A stretch of DNA of 54,388 bases from an uncultured Prevotellaceae bacterium (lineage in GTDB: Bacteria > Bacteroidota > Bacteroidia > Bacteroidales > Bacteroidaceae): positions 1 through 54,388 of the forward strand of contig ONCZ01000045.1 of NCBI GenBank assembly GCA_900316445.1. The letters are read 5' to 3'. Positions within the stretch are counted from its first letter, which is position 1. Each line of letters begins with the position of its first letter. Below are positions 24,773 through 35,741 of the stretch, one piece after another. The notes under the pieces were generated by a model. The model was given only the letters and a program-made list of their open reading frames with translations. It made no database searches and had not been told where the DNA came from. Both the position numbers and the translations under genes were made by a program.

Positions 24773-26001
24773 GAAAGTTATTCATTATCATATTGTTATC
24801 CTCAATAGCACTTTCCATTCAGGCACAACGTTTTGAGGATTACTTTGAAGACCGCACCCTGCGTCTCGACTATACCTTCTGCGGCGATGCCAGCCATCAG
24901 CAGATCTATGTCGATGAGCTGGTGTCTATCCCCCGCTGGTATGGCAGACGCCATCGTCTGGCAGAGTTGCCCTTGAAAGGAAATGGTGACATCACCGTCC
25001 GTTCAAAGGCCGATGGAATGGTCATCTATCGTCATTCTTTCTCCAGTCTCTTCCAGGAGTGGCTCTCAACGGCAGAGTCCAAGCGTATGCAGAAGTCCTT
25101 TGAGAATGTCTTCTTAGTGCCCTACCCCAAGCAACCCGTTGACATCACCGTTGAATTGCGCGACTATCATGACAGCGTCTATGCTTCGATGACACATACA
25201 GTCGATCCCTCAGACATCCTCATCCGCAAGACTGGCGAACGACAGGTCACACCTTCCGTCACTTTACAACAGGCTACCGACACCACCCGTTGTATCCATG
25301 TGGCCTATGTGGCTGAAGGGTATCAGCAGAGCGAAATGAACACATTCATCGAGGACTGTAAGGTGGCGATGGAATCGCTCTTTTCGCATGAACCATTCCG
25401 TCAGATGCAGGACCGCTTCAATATGGTTGCCGTCATGTCCCCCTCTGAGGAAAGCGGCACGAGCAGGCCTGCGGAAGGCATCTGGAAGAACACAGTCCTC
25501 GGTTCTCACTTCGACACGTTCTATAGTGACCGTTATCTGACCACCCTCCATTTGAAGAAACTGCACGACGTGCTGGCAGGCATCCCTTACGAGCATATCA
25601 TCATCCTCGTCAACACCGACCACTATGGCGGTGGAGGCATCTTCAACTCCTATAACCTCACTTACGCCCACGGACCTCAGTTCCGCCCTGTCGTCGTACA
25701 TGAATTCGGCCATTCCTTCGGTGGTTTGGGCGACGAGTATCCCTATGGCGACGACGATCCGATGTACTTCCCCGACACAGAGCCCTGGGAGCCGAACCTC
25801 ACGACGAAATGCGATTTCAACGGCAAATGGGAAGACCTTGTCCGCGATGGAAAGGCCGGTCTCATCGAGGGAGGCGGCTATCTCACAAAGGGTGTCTGGC
25901 GCGGTTTTGAGAACTGCCGTATGCGTACTAACGAGGAGCCAGAGTTCTGTCTTGTCTGCCAACAGGCCCTCATCCGTCTGATAAACTTCTACACCAGATG
26001 A
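24769..26001 (+). CDS. Secreted M64-family metallopeptidase
   Basis: A 410-residue exported protein (signal peptide ending SIQAQ). The N-terminal ~150 residues are a beta-rich domain (LDYTFCGDASHQQIYVDEL). The peptidase domain has GYQQSEM and the zinc site HEFGHSFGGLGDE, with His311, Glu312 and His315 and a following Asp-Glu, which fits the M64 family named after a Clostridium IgA peptidase. Cysteines near the end (NCRMR, FCLVCQQAL) are also typical. The substrate is unknown; the IgA label should not be carried over. It overlaps folK by 4 nt upstream and the methyltransferase gene by 4 nt downstream. Confidence 0.88.
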   Translation: MRKLFIIILLSSIALSIQAQRFEDYFEDRTLRLDYTFCGDASHQQIYVDELVSIPRWYGRRHRLAELPLKGNGDITVRSKADGMVIYRHSFSSLFQEWLSTAESKRMQKSFENVFLVPYPKQPVDITVELRDYHDSVYASMTHTVDPSDILIRKTGERQVTPSVTLQQATDTTRCIHVAYVAEGYQQSEMNTFIEDCKVAMESLFSHEPFRQMQDRFNMVAVMSPSEESGTSRPAEGIWKNTVLGSHFDTFYSDRYLTTLHLKKLHDVLAGIPYEHIIILVNTDHYGGGGIFNSYNLTYAHGPQFRPVVVHEFGHSFGGLGDEYPYGDDDPMYFPDTEPWEPNLTTKCDFNGKWEDLVRDGKAGLIEGGGYLTKGVWRGFENCRMRTNEEPEFCLVCQQALIRLINFYTR

Positions 26002-26798
26002 TATACGAGATTTCATCGATACAGGATCCCCGTGTGGCTGTCTTTGCCACGATGACCGAGACGCAGCTGCGCAACCGCCTGAATGCAGAACAAGGTCTTT
26101 TCATCGCAGAAAGTCCGAAGGTGATCCGTGTGGCCATCAACGCTGGCTATACGCCGCAGGCCTTGCTTTGTGAACAGAAACATATCCATGGTGATGCGGC
26201 TGACATTATTGAGCGTTATCCAGAGATGCCGGTCTATACAGGTTCAAGGGACATGCTTTCACAGTTGACGGGCTATACCCTGACACGAGGCGTACTCTGC
26301 GCCATGCGTCGCAAACCCGAACCCAAACTCGAAGAAATTCTTCAGGATGCTCGTCGTGTCTGTGTCATCGACAGCGTCTGCGACACCACCAACATCGGGG
26401 CTATCTTCCGTAGTGCAGCAGCCCTTGGCATCGATGCAGTATTACTTACACGAAGTTCATGTGACCCCTTGAACCGCAGATCGATACGCGTCTCGATGGG
26501 CAATGTCTTCTTAGTGCCTTGGACGTGGCTCGATGATTATGCCTCACTTCAGGCATTAGGTTTCAAGACAGCCGCAATGGCCCTGAGCGACGACAGTATT
26601 TCCCTCGCCGACCCCATCCTCAAAGAACAGGAACGTCTGGCCATCATCATGGGCACTGAGGGCGACGGACTGCCGATGGAAACAATAAGGGATGCAGACT
26701 TCGTCGTCCGCATCCCCATGTATCATCAGGTTGATTCTCTCAACGTGGCCGCAGCTGCTGCCGTCGCCTTTTGGGAATTGGTTTCCCCTCCTGAGTAG
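25998..26798 (+). CDS. SpoU/TrmH-family RNA 2'-O-ribose methyltransferase
   Basis: A 266-residue SAM-dependent enzyme with the knotted SPOUT fold. The three family motifs are seen: DTTNIGAIFRSAAALGIDAV (motif 1), IMGTEGDGLP (motif 2) and VRIPMYHQVDSLNVAAAAAVA (motif 3). The N-terminal ~100 residues form the substrate-binding domain found in rRNA methyltransferases such as RlmB. The exact nucleotide cannot be read from sequence. Its stop codon TAG lies within a perfect hairpin repeat shared with the convergent EamA gene. Confidence 0.9.
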   Translation: MIYEISSIQDPRVAVFATMTETQLRNRLNAEQGLFIAESPKVIRVAINAGYTPQALLCEQKHIHGDAADIIERYPEMPVYTGSRDMLSQLTGYTLTRGVLCAMRRKPEPKLEEILQDARRVCVIDSVCDTTNIGAIFRSAAALGIDAVLLTRSSCDPLNRRSIRVSMGNVFLVPWTWLDDYASLQALGFKTAAMALSDDSISLADPILKEQERLAIIMGTEGDGLPMETIRDADFVVRIPMYHQVDSLNVAAAAAVAFWELVSPPE

Positions 26799-26832
26799 GA
26801 GGGGTGCCCGTCAGGGCGGGGTGGTCTGATCA
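26785..26832. repeat. Hairpin repeat copy 1 (convergent SpoU / EamA ends)
   Basis: Perfect 8-bp stem 26785-26792/26797-26804 with loop GAGT, then a small GCCC-GTCA-GGGC hairpin, then a segment that read on the minus strand begins TGATCAGACCACCCC at 26832, where TGA is the EamA stop codon. Matches copy 2 at 33145-33182 in reverse orientation. Confidence 0.85.
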
Positions 26833-27732
26833 CCCTTTCGTATCCTTCGCCGTCACTACCGTAACAATATACGCACTCAACAGCACCAGGACACCAGCCA
26901 CCGGCTTATCCCACGTCAGCACATCCTGTCCCAGCATAATCGCCACAAACGAGGCAATCACGGGCTGCAGATTCGTATAGATCGACACTGTCGTAGCCTG
27001 CAAGTACTTCATCGCAAACGGAATCAGGAAGAATCCGAGGGCTGTGGCGCCAAGCACGATGAAGAGCATCTCCACCACGCCGTCCCATCCCCAGGCAGAC
27101 GTATAGAGCGCATTTATTGGCAGTTCAGAGATAGCAATGGGCACTGTCACGATGGCGGAAATCAGAAATACATACTTCATCTGTGTCACGGGCGAGTACT
27201 TCGATGCCACATTACGGGTGATAATCAGGTAGATGGCCCATGTCAGCACACTCAGGATGGCCAGCGAAATACCGATCAAATCGTTCTTTCCTGAGCCCAA
27301 CGACTGACTCATCAGCACCATCAGCACGGCTCCGGCAATCCCCAGCAGCACACCGACAGACTTCATCGGCGTGATCTTCTCACCGATAGTCAGGGCGGCA
27401 CAAAGCATCACGGCCACAGGTGTTAGCGTCGCAATCAGCGAAAAATACACCGGACTGGTATAGTCGAGTGCCCAGGCCGTCAGCGTCTGGGAGATCACGA
27501 AGCCCAGCAGGCCACCTGCCAGAATGGTGATCAGGTCCCTTCGCTCCACATGCTCCTTCGGCATAAAGGCGGCAATCAGCCAGAATACCAGACAGGCACC
27601 GAGACTTCGGGAGGCCATATAACCCATAGGCGTCACCCACTCGTCGAGCAGAAGTTTGGTCACAGGAACACCCAGTCCGAAGATGGTGTTCGCAAGGAAG
27701 ATGGCGCTATGCGCCTGAAGCTTTTTATTCAT
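26830..27732 (-). CDS. EamA/DMT-family inner-membrane transporter
   Basis: A 300-residue protein with ten hydrophobic helices in two EamA repeats (about 5-140 and 155-290); ANTIFGLGVPVTKLLL and PVYFSLIATLTPVAVML are characteristic of repeat 1. These drug/metabolite transporters export small solutes such as amino acids; the substrate is unknown. Upstream in-frame sequence to 27834 encodes repeat-derived residues (GLTRINTDNK) and is not part of the protein, so the ATG at 27732 is chosen. The stop codon is the first triplet of a dispersed hairpin repeat. Confidence 0.9.
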   Translation of the reverse strand: MNKKLQAHSAIFLANTIFGLGVPVTKLLLDEWVTPMGYMASRSLGACLVFWLIAAFMPKEHVERRDLITILAGGLLGFVISQTLTAWALDYTSPVYFSLIATLTPVAVMLCAALTIGEKITPMKSVGVLLGIAGAVLMVLMSQSLGSGKNDLIGISLAILSVLTWAIYLIITRNVASKYSPVTQMKYVFLISAIVTVPIAISELPINALYTSAWGWDGVVEMLFIVLGATALGFFLIPFAMKYLQATTVSIYTNLQPVIASFVAIMLGQDVLTWDKPVAGVLVLLSAYIVTVVTAKDTKG

Positions 27733-27752
27733 ACTATTTTTTGTCTTGTTAT

Positions 27753-27777
27753 CTGTGTTAATCCGTGTTAATCCGTG
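27753..27777 (-). repeat. ATCCGTG-family direct repeats upstream of EamA
   Basis: Two and a half copies of the 10-nt unit TTAATCCGTG in the 35-nt spacer between the EamA start and the M56-like stop. Same family as 23017-23088 and 53021-53045. Confidence 0.7.
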
Positions 27778-28271
27778 GCTCTTTTCACCCTTTTTAATCG
27801 CTCTTTGAGGCTCATCTTGGCATATTTGCGCCACTCTTGTGCCCCACCCTCACAACGCTTCAGATAGTCCTGATCGTACATGTGCCCGTATGCCTCCATC
27901 TCAAAGGGATTCAGCAGATAGGCCGCATGTTTCAACTGCCTCCGCACAGACCTTTTGCCAAACCACGCTGCCTTGACCCAATACCATAAATATAAAAGGT
28001 AGAAGCAGAGCCATGAGTCATGACAGGCCTGTGCCTGCCGCAGATGGATCATCTCGTGGTTCTTCATCGCCGCCGACATCCTGTCAGCCGAAGCTCCCGC
28101 ATTGAAACGGTCTGCCTCCTGCTGCGTCGGTGTCAGGATCTGTCCGAAAAACGTCAGTCCCTCATACCCCTTCCGCAGCCAAAACGTATTGACTACGGCA
28201 GGCATGTCGGCTATACGGCTGGGTCGTACGGCACGCCACATGATGGGCACTATCTGGAACAGCATCAGCAT
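27768..28271 (-). CDS. M56-like membrane-associated metalloprotein
   Basis: A protein of ~167 residues with HEMIHLRQA (HExxH zinc motif) in the middle, a hydrophobic stretch (WLCFYLLYLWYWV) and NPFEMEAY near the end, where the Glu could be the third ligand. The order HExxH - membrane helix - NPxExEAY resembles small M56/BlaR1-like proteins of Bacteroidota. Activity is unproven. An in-frame ATG at 28313 is open, but a TACCTTTG -7 box at 28287-28280 falls inside that extension, so 28271 (or 28265) is the likely start. Confidence 0.6.
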   Translation of the reverse strand: MLMLFQIVPIMWRAVRPSRIADMPAVVNTFWLRKGYEGLTFFGQILTPTQQEADRFNAGASADRMSAAMKNHEMIHLRQAQACHDSWLCFYLLYLWYWVKAAWFGKRSVRRQLKHAAYLLNPFEMEAYGHMYDQDYLKRCEGGAQEWRKYAKMSLKERLKRVKRATD

Positions 28272-28279
28272 TTCGGCCG

Positions 28280-28287
28280 CAAAGGTA
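28280..28287 (-). promoter_or_regulatory. -7 box of the M56-like gene
   Basis: Minus-strand TACCTTTG. A TTG at 28313-28311 lies 23 nt upstream, slightly too far for the ideal spacing. Confidence 0.45.
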
Positions 28288-28363
28288 CTAATAATCATTG
28301 AATAAACGGACAATTCACCGAAAAAACTCTATTGAAGATGCCTTCTTTGTGAATTACATGCTT

Positions 28364-28446
28364 GTTGACATAGAGTCAAATGGTTCGTTGACTCCAGTCA
28401 AATGATTCTTTGACTTAAGTCGAAGAATGCGTTGACTAATGTCAAC
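28364..28446. repeat. Four tandem palindromic units built on TTGACT/AGTCAA
   Basis: Units begin at 28364, 28387, 28409 and 28431 (spacing 23, 22, 22). Each contains a dyad: TTGAC-ATAGA-GTCAA, TTGACT-CC-AGTCAA, GACTTAAGTC, and GTTGAC-TAAT-GTCAAC. Half-turn-related spacing puts the dyads roughly on one face of the helix, as in multi-site operators. Confidence 0.75.
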
Positions 28447-28590
28447 GAACATTTTAAACGGACATGAACATCGGTTTCCTTCGAGGTTTTTGTCCGTTTC
28501 CTCCGGGCTTTCTGTCAGACAGAAGCTTTGAAATTCTGCGCTTATTGTATCTTTTTTCTAAAAATCTTCCTTAGTTTCAATAATTTTCAC

Positions 28591-28598
28591 TATCTTTG
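28591..28598 (+). promoter_or_regulatory. -7 box of the BRO-N-Fic gene
   Basis: TATCTTTG, about 47 nt before the ATG at 28645. The -33 region is not clear, which would suit a regulated promoter. Confidence 0.5.
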
Positions 28599-28644
28599 CA
28601 CTCAAGTATCGGTTGTATAGATTATTACTTCAACTGACAAAGAT

Positions 28645-29520
28645 ATGAGCAAGAAGTCAATCAGGTTTTTCAACGATAGAGAGGTTCGAGCCATTTGGGA
28701 CGAGGAACACAGCAAGTGGTGGTTCTCGGCAACAGACATCGTGCGTGCCATCAACGACGAAGAGGACTATGTGAAAGCGGGTAACTACTGGCGATGGTTG
28801 AAAAAGAAACTCAATGCGGATGGCATTCAACTCGTGAGTGTCACTCACGACTTCAAGTTCCAGGCTCCTGATGGTAAGCAGCGCTTTGCCGATGCACTGG
28901 ATGCCGAGTGCGTGCAGATGCTGGCAAAGAACTATCCCAATAACCGTGCCAACGACTTCCTTGATTGGTTTACCTATAGCGACAGTACCATTGACGGGCA
29001 GAGCAAGAAGAAGGCCTATACACTCTTTGAGAGTGGACTGCTGGACACCATGAAACCTGGCACCGTGAAATGCTTGCAACAGATCCATGCCTACCTCTTT
29101 GGAGGCCTTTATGACTTTGCTGGTAAGGTACGTTCCAAGACTATCTCGAAAGGTAATACCGTGTTCTGTCTGGCTGAACATCTGCACAACTATCTGAAGA
29201 CTGTAGAGCTGATGCCAGACAACACATTCGATGAAATTGTGGATAAATATGTGGAGATGAACGTTGCCCATCCGTTCATGGAAGGTAATGGACGCTCTAC
29301 ACGTATCTGGCTCGACCTGATTCTGAAGAAACGCTTGGCCATGTGTGTCGATTGGAGTAAGATCGGGAAAAGCGACTATTTGAACGCGATGATTGAGAGT
29401 CAACTGAACAGCGACAAAATACGTTCGCTGCTCCAGCAGGCTTTGACAGACAAGATTGATGATCGCGAGATGTTTATGAAGGGAATAGACTATTCATATT
29501 ATTACGAGCAAGAAGAATAA
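28645..29520 (+). CDS. BRO-N domain-Fic domain fusion protein
   Basis: A 291-residue cytoplasmic protein. Residues ~5-105 match the BRO-N type domain of phage antirepressors (REVRAIWDEEHSKWWFSATD, then an AECVQMLAKNYPN region). Residues ~130-285 are a Fic domain with the catalytic motif HPFMEGNGRSTR at 209-220 (His209). Fic enzymes usually transfer AMP from ATP to a hydroxyl of a target protein. I see no clear [S/T]xxxE[G/N] inhibitory helix within the chain. No separate antitoxin gene is adjacent. It stands alone, with a palindrome array upstream and a hairpin downstream, which suggests a recently acquired, self-regulated unit. Confidence 0.85.
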   Translation: MSKKSIRFFNDREVRAIWDEEHSKWWFSATDIVRAINDEEDYVKAGNYWRWLKKKLNADGIQLVSVTHDFKFQAPDGKQRFADALDAECVQMLAKNYPNNRANDFLDWFTYSDSTIDGQSKKKAYTLFESGLLDTMKPGTVKCLQQIHAYLFGGLYDFAGKVRSKTISKGNTVFCLAEHLHNYLKTVELMPDNTFDEIVDKYVEMNVAHPFMEGNGRSTRIWLDLILKKRLAMCVDWSKIGKSDYLNAMIESQLNSDKIRSLLQQALTDKIDDREMFMKGIDYSYYYEQEE

Positions 29521-29536
29521 AATGGCGTATAAGGGA

Positions 29537-29560
29537 CAGGCAATACGCCTGCCTATTTTT
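29537..29560 (+). terminator. Terminator after the BRO-N-Fic gene
   Basis: CAGGC (29537-29541) pairs with GCCTG (29547-29551) around AATAC, followed by CCTATTTTT. Confidence 0.55.
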
Positions 29561-29603
29561 ACCTATTTACATAAATGCATTAAATAGAGTATTATTATTT
29601 GAT

Positions 29604-33144
<3,541 letters not shown>

Positions 33145-33147
<3 letters not shown>

Positions 33148-33182
33148 TCAGACCACCCCTAACCCCTCCTACTCAGGAGGGG
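33145..33182. repeat. Hairpin repeat copy 2 (ligA stop)
   Basis: Begins TGATCAGACCACCCC with the ligA TGA stop, then TAA and a perfect 8-bp stem 33163-33170/33175-33182 with loop ACTC. Reverse-oriented counterpart of 26785-26832. Lies 6 nt before the converging gene's stop. Confidence 0.85.
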
Positions 33183-33188
33183 AAAAGG

Positions 33189-34181
33189 TTACTCATCCCA
33201 ATAGCTGATGGTGCGGCGCTGCTCAACAGTCTGGATCGTAGTGCGCTGCCCCTTCTCCCAATAGGTGAGATTCATCTTGTTCACTGTCCAGTTGTCGTTG
33301 TCATCGCGCTCCTGCAGGTCGTTCTTCATACTGATGGAAACGATACATTCGTTATCCTTCGTAAACGCCTTCATGCTCTGCTGGACGATCTCATAACTGG
33401 TGTTATAACGGTATTCGTTGACGGAACGAAGACCTGTCGAGGCATTGATCAGCGTACGTTTCACCAGACAACCGTCAGAATCATACTCATAGGTCAAACG
33501 ACTCTTGCCGCCATTCTTCTCCAACATAGCAGCACGGATAAGATAACCACGGCTGTCGTATTCACGGTCAATCAGTTCGTCGTTAGCCAGACGGCCTGTC
33601 TCGTCGAAGTGTTCCATATCGTTCTCCGTCACAGGATTCTCCGTGATGACTTCCTGCACGAAACCTTTCAGTCCCATATTCGACACATCTTTATAATAGG
33701 GTGACGAATTCAGGTAGTAATAGCGGATGGCATGACGACCTTCTTCATCAAGACCAGTTGACTGACGGATATAGCCATAACTGTTGAGCATATAGAGCGA
33801 TCCGTCGCCCTTGGCCTTGAAATTACCCCACTCACGCTGCAATCGACCTATCAGGTACTTCTGATTGCGGTCGTAGAGATCACGGGTACGATAAGGTCCA
33901 CAGGTGACCACAGCATCTGAAAGCATTTTGGTCTTCTCATTGACGGTGATCATCATAGTGGATTTGATTCCGTAGAAATCGCCCTCGAAATAATAGGTGT
34001 ATGGTTCCGGTTCTTCAGGATGCACCTGTTTGACGCCAGCACTGTCCAATGCAGGAATGAACACGGAGTCAGGGCCTTCGAGGGGAACGCCCATGATGGA
34101 GATACTTTTAGGATCGGCAAGCGTCTGCGACCAGGCGCCTGCCGATATGATCAGAGATAAAGCGACAAATAATTTTCTCAT
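33189..34181 (-). CDS. Secreted hypothetical protein with YD-like strand repeats
   Basis: A 330-residue exported protein (signal peptide ending SAGAWSQ). The second half contains short repeated strand motifs (REYDSRGYLIRAAM, YEYDSDGCLVKRTL, NEYRYNTSYEIV) that resemble YD/RHS-type hairpins. The first half has no match I recognise (PYTYYFEGDFYGIKS). It follows the OmpA-like lipoprotein gene by 6 nt and shares its promoter, so it probably acts in the envelope. Function unknown. Confidence 0.65.
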   Translation of the reverse strand: MRKLFVALSLIISAGAWSQTLADPKSISIMGVPLEGPDSVFIPALDSAGVKQVHPEEPEPYTYYFEGDFYGIKSTMMITVNEKTKMLSDAVVTCGPYRTRDLYDRNQKYLIGRLQREWGNFKAKGDGSLYMLNSYGYIRQSTGLDEEGRHAIRYYYLNSSPYYKDVSNMGLKGFVQEVITENPVTENDMEHFDETGRLANDELIDREYDSRGYLIRAAMLEKNGGKSRLTYEYDSDGCLVKRTLINASTGLRSVNEYRYNTSYEIVQQSMKAFTKDNECIVSISMKNDLQERDDNDNWTVNKMNLTYWEKGQRTTIQTVEQRRTISYWDE

Positions 34182-34187
34182 TACAAG

Positions 34188-34616
34188 TTATTTTGCGACA
34201 AACACCACACGACGGTTCTGGGCACGCCCCTCCTCTGTGGCATTATCGGCAATCGGTGCATACTGTCCCTTGCCGACGGCTGTGAGACGACTCTCGTCAA
34301 TACCCAGTTCTACGAGCTTGTCGACAATGGCCTGTGCACGCTTCTCACTCAGTTTCTGATTGGACTCGGGTGTGCCAGTAGAGTCTGTGTGTCCCTGAAC
34401 CTCATATTTCAGTTCGGGATTCTCATCCATCAATGCCTTGATACGGTTGATCTCGGCCATTGAACTCTCAGTGATATCGGCCTTGTTGACATCAAATGTG
34501 ATGTCGTAAGTCACGATAGTACGATACGGTGTGTGAGCCACAGCCACCTTCTTAGGCTGGCAGGATGTCAGCGTGAGCATGGCCACGCCAAACAGTGCAA
34601 AAAACAGTTTCTTCAT
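34188..34616 (-). CDS. OmpA-family peptidoglycan-binding lipoprotein
   Basis: A 142-residue lipoprotein: signal peptide with LTSC lipobox, then an OmpA C-terminal domain that anchors outer membrane to peptidoglycan. The domain signature is visible in ITFDVNKADI, VQGHTDSTGTPESNQKLSEKRA and VGKGQYAPIADN...GRAQNRRV. It is first in a two-gene minus-strand operon and has a consensus promoter at 34682-34651. Confidence 0.92.
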   Translation of the reverse strand: MKKLFFALFGVAMLTLTSCQPKKVAVAHTPYRTIVTYDITFDVNKADITESSMAEINRIKALMDENPELKYEVQGHTDSTGTPESNQKLSEKRAQAIVDKLVELGIDESRLTAVGKGQYAPIADNATEEGRAQNRRVVFVAK

Positions 34617-34650
34617 AAGTCCTTCAATTTAAAAAGATGGTTTCAAAGCG

Positions 34651-34682
34651 CAAAATTAAGCAGAATTTCCGATACATCCAAA
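34651..34682 (-). promoter_or_regulatory. OmpA lipoprotein operon promoter
   Basis: Minus-strand TTTG at 34682-34679, 20 nt, TAATTTTG at 34658-34651, an exact consensus fit. Confidence 0.7.
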
Positions 34683-34723
34683 TTTTTTGCACTATTTTGT
34701 ACGTCCTTTTCAATAAAAAGCAT

Positions 34724-34731
34724 TATCTTTG
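34724..34731 (+). promoter_or_regulatory. -7 box of the patatin gene
   Basis: TATCTTTG; a TTTG at 34696-34699 is 24 nt upstream, longer than the usual 19-21. It excludes the in-frame ATG at 34729 and supports 34759. Confidence 0.55.
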
Positions 34732-34758
34732 CATCCAAAACTGGTAAACTACATCAAA

Positions 34759-35721
34759 ATGAAGCGAGGACTGGTATTGGAAGGCGGTGCGATGCGCGGC
34801 TTGTTCACCAGCGGCATCATCGACGTGATGATGGAGGCTGGGATAACACCTGACGGCCTTATAGGCGTGTCGGCAGGAGCTGCTTTCGGCTGCAACTATA
34901 AGTCGAGACAACCAGGCCGTGCCATCAGATATAACAAAAGGTTTGCCAAGGACAAGCGCTATTGCAGTTGGCAGTCGTGGTTGAAGACAGGCAATCTCTA
35001 TAATGCCGAATTCGGCTACCATATCATTCCCACACAGTATGACATCTTCAACGATCAGGCATTTGAAGAGAACCCGATGGCGTTTTATGCTGTCTGCACC
35101 AACGTGGAGACTGGTGGTCCTGTCTATAAGAAACTGGAGAAAGCTACATCCCTGACCTACGACTGGATTCGTGCGTCGGCCTCGATGCCACTGGTCTCGA
35201 AGGTGGTGGAGCTGGAAGGTCTGAAGGTACTCGACGGTGGCGTGGCAGACTCCATTCCCCTCGCCTACTTTGAAAGTATCGGCTACGAGCGTAACGTGGT
35301 CATTCTCACCCAACCCGAGGGCTACGTTAAAGAACATAATCCCCTGATGCCCCTGATGCGCATCGCCCTGCGGAAATACCCACGTATGATTGAGGCGATG
35401 GACAAAAGGCATCTGATGTATAATGAAGAACTGGCGTACGTCAGGCAGGCAGAACGTGAAGGCCGTTGTCTGGTGATCAGGCCTCAGGAGAAACTGCCCA
35501 TCGGACACTTCTCACACGATCCGGAAGAGATGCAGCGCGTATATGATATCGGCACTGAAACTGGGAAGAAATATCTGGATGAGTTGAAACGCTTCTATGA
35601 AGCAGAAAGACATGAAAAAGGGAGTAAAGCTGCCAAAACTGATAAACAAACCTTAAATAAGGTTAATTTGCAAGGAGATTATCTATTATCTACAAATAAA
35701 TGTACTATTTTTGAACTTTAA
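34759..35721 (+). CDS. Patatin-like phospholipase
   Basis: About 320 residues, no signal peptide. Patatin features: EGGAMRGLF oxyanion loop near residue 8, nucleophile Ser in GVSAGA, and catalytic Asp in LDGGVADSIP. It should hydrolyse acyl esters of phospholipids or other lipids in the cytoplasm or at the inner membrane; it looks closest to the YjjU-type family. The C-terminal ~30 residues (KQTLNKVNLQGDYLLSTNK...) are Lys/Asn-rich and lie in AT-rich DNA that also carries a -7 box for the next operon, so this tail may be a recent extension. Confidence 0.88.
   Translation: MKRGLVLEGGAMRGLFTSGIIDVMMEAGITPDGLIGVSAGAAFGCNYKSRQPGRAIRYNKRFAKDKRYCSWQSWLKTGNLYNAEFGYHIIPTQYDIFNDQAFEENPMAFYAVCTNVETGGPVYKKLEKATSLTYDWIRASASMPLVSKVVELEGLKVLDGGVADSIPLAYFESIGYERNVVILTQPEGYVKEHNPLMPLMRIALRKYPRMIEAMDKRHLMYNEELAYVRQAEREGRCLVIRPQEKLPIGHFSHDPEEMQRVYDIGTETGKKYLDELKRFYEAERHEKGSKAAKTDKQTLNKVNLQGDYLLSTNKCTIFEL
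35706..35713 (+). promoter_or_regulatory. Candidate -7 box of the kinase operon
   Basis: TATTTTTG within the end of the patatin frame, about 28 nt before the kinase ATG at 35742; no -33 element at the standard distance. Confidence 0.4.
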
Positions 35722-35741
35722 AATAACAAAAACAAATATAA

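Larger units (their letters stand above)
28288..28644. other. Long intergenic region with clustered palindromes, upstream of BRO-N-Fic
   Basis: No coding region of note. It holds four tandem 22-23 bp palindromic units (28364-28446), a 9-bp inverted repeat AAACGGACA/TGTCCGTTT at 28456-28464 and 28491-28499, a 7-bp palindrome TTCTGTC-A-GACAGAA at 28510-28524, and the Fic gene -7 box at 28591. Confidence 0.7.

Noticed and set aside
26785-26832. Insertion-sequence terminal repeat
   Set aside because: No transposase or paired partner nearby and both copies obey stop-codon placement, so a REP/terminator-like repeat is the better description.
28364-28446. Possible CRISPR array
   Set aside because: Units are 22-23 bp in direct tandem with no spacers, they are palindromic, and no cas genes are present.
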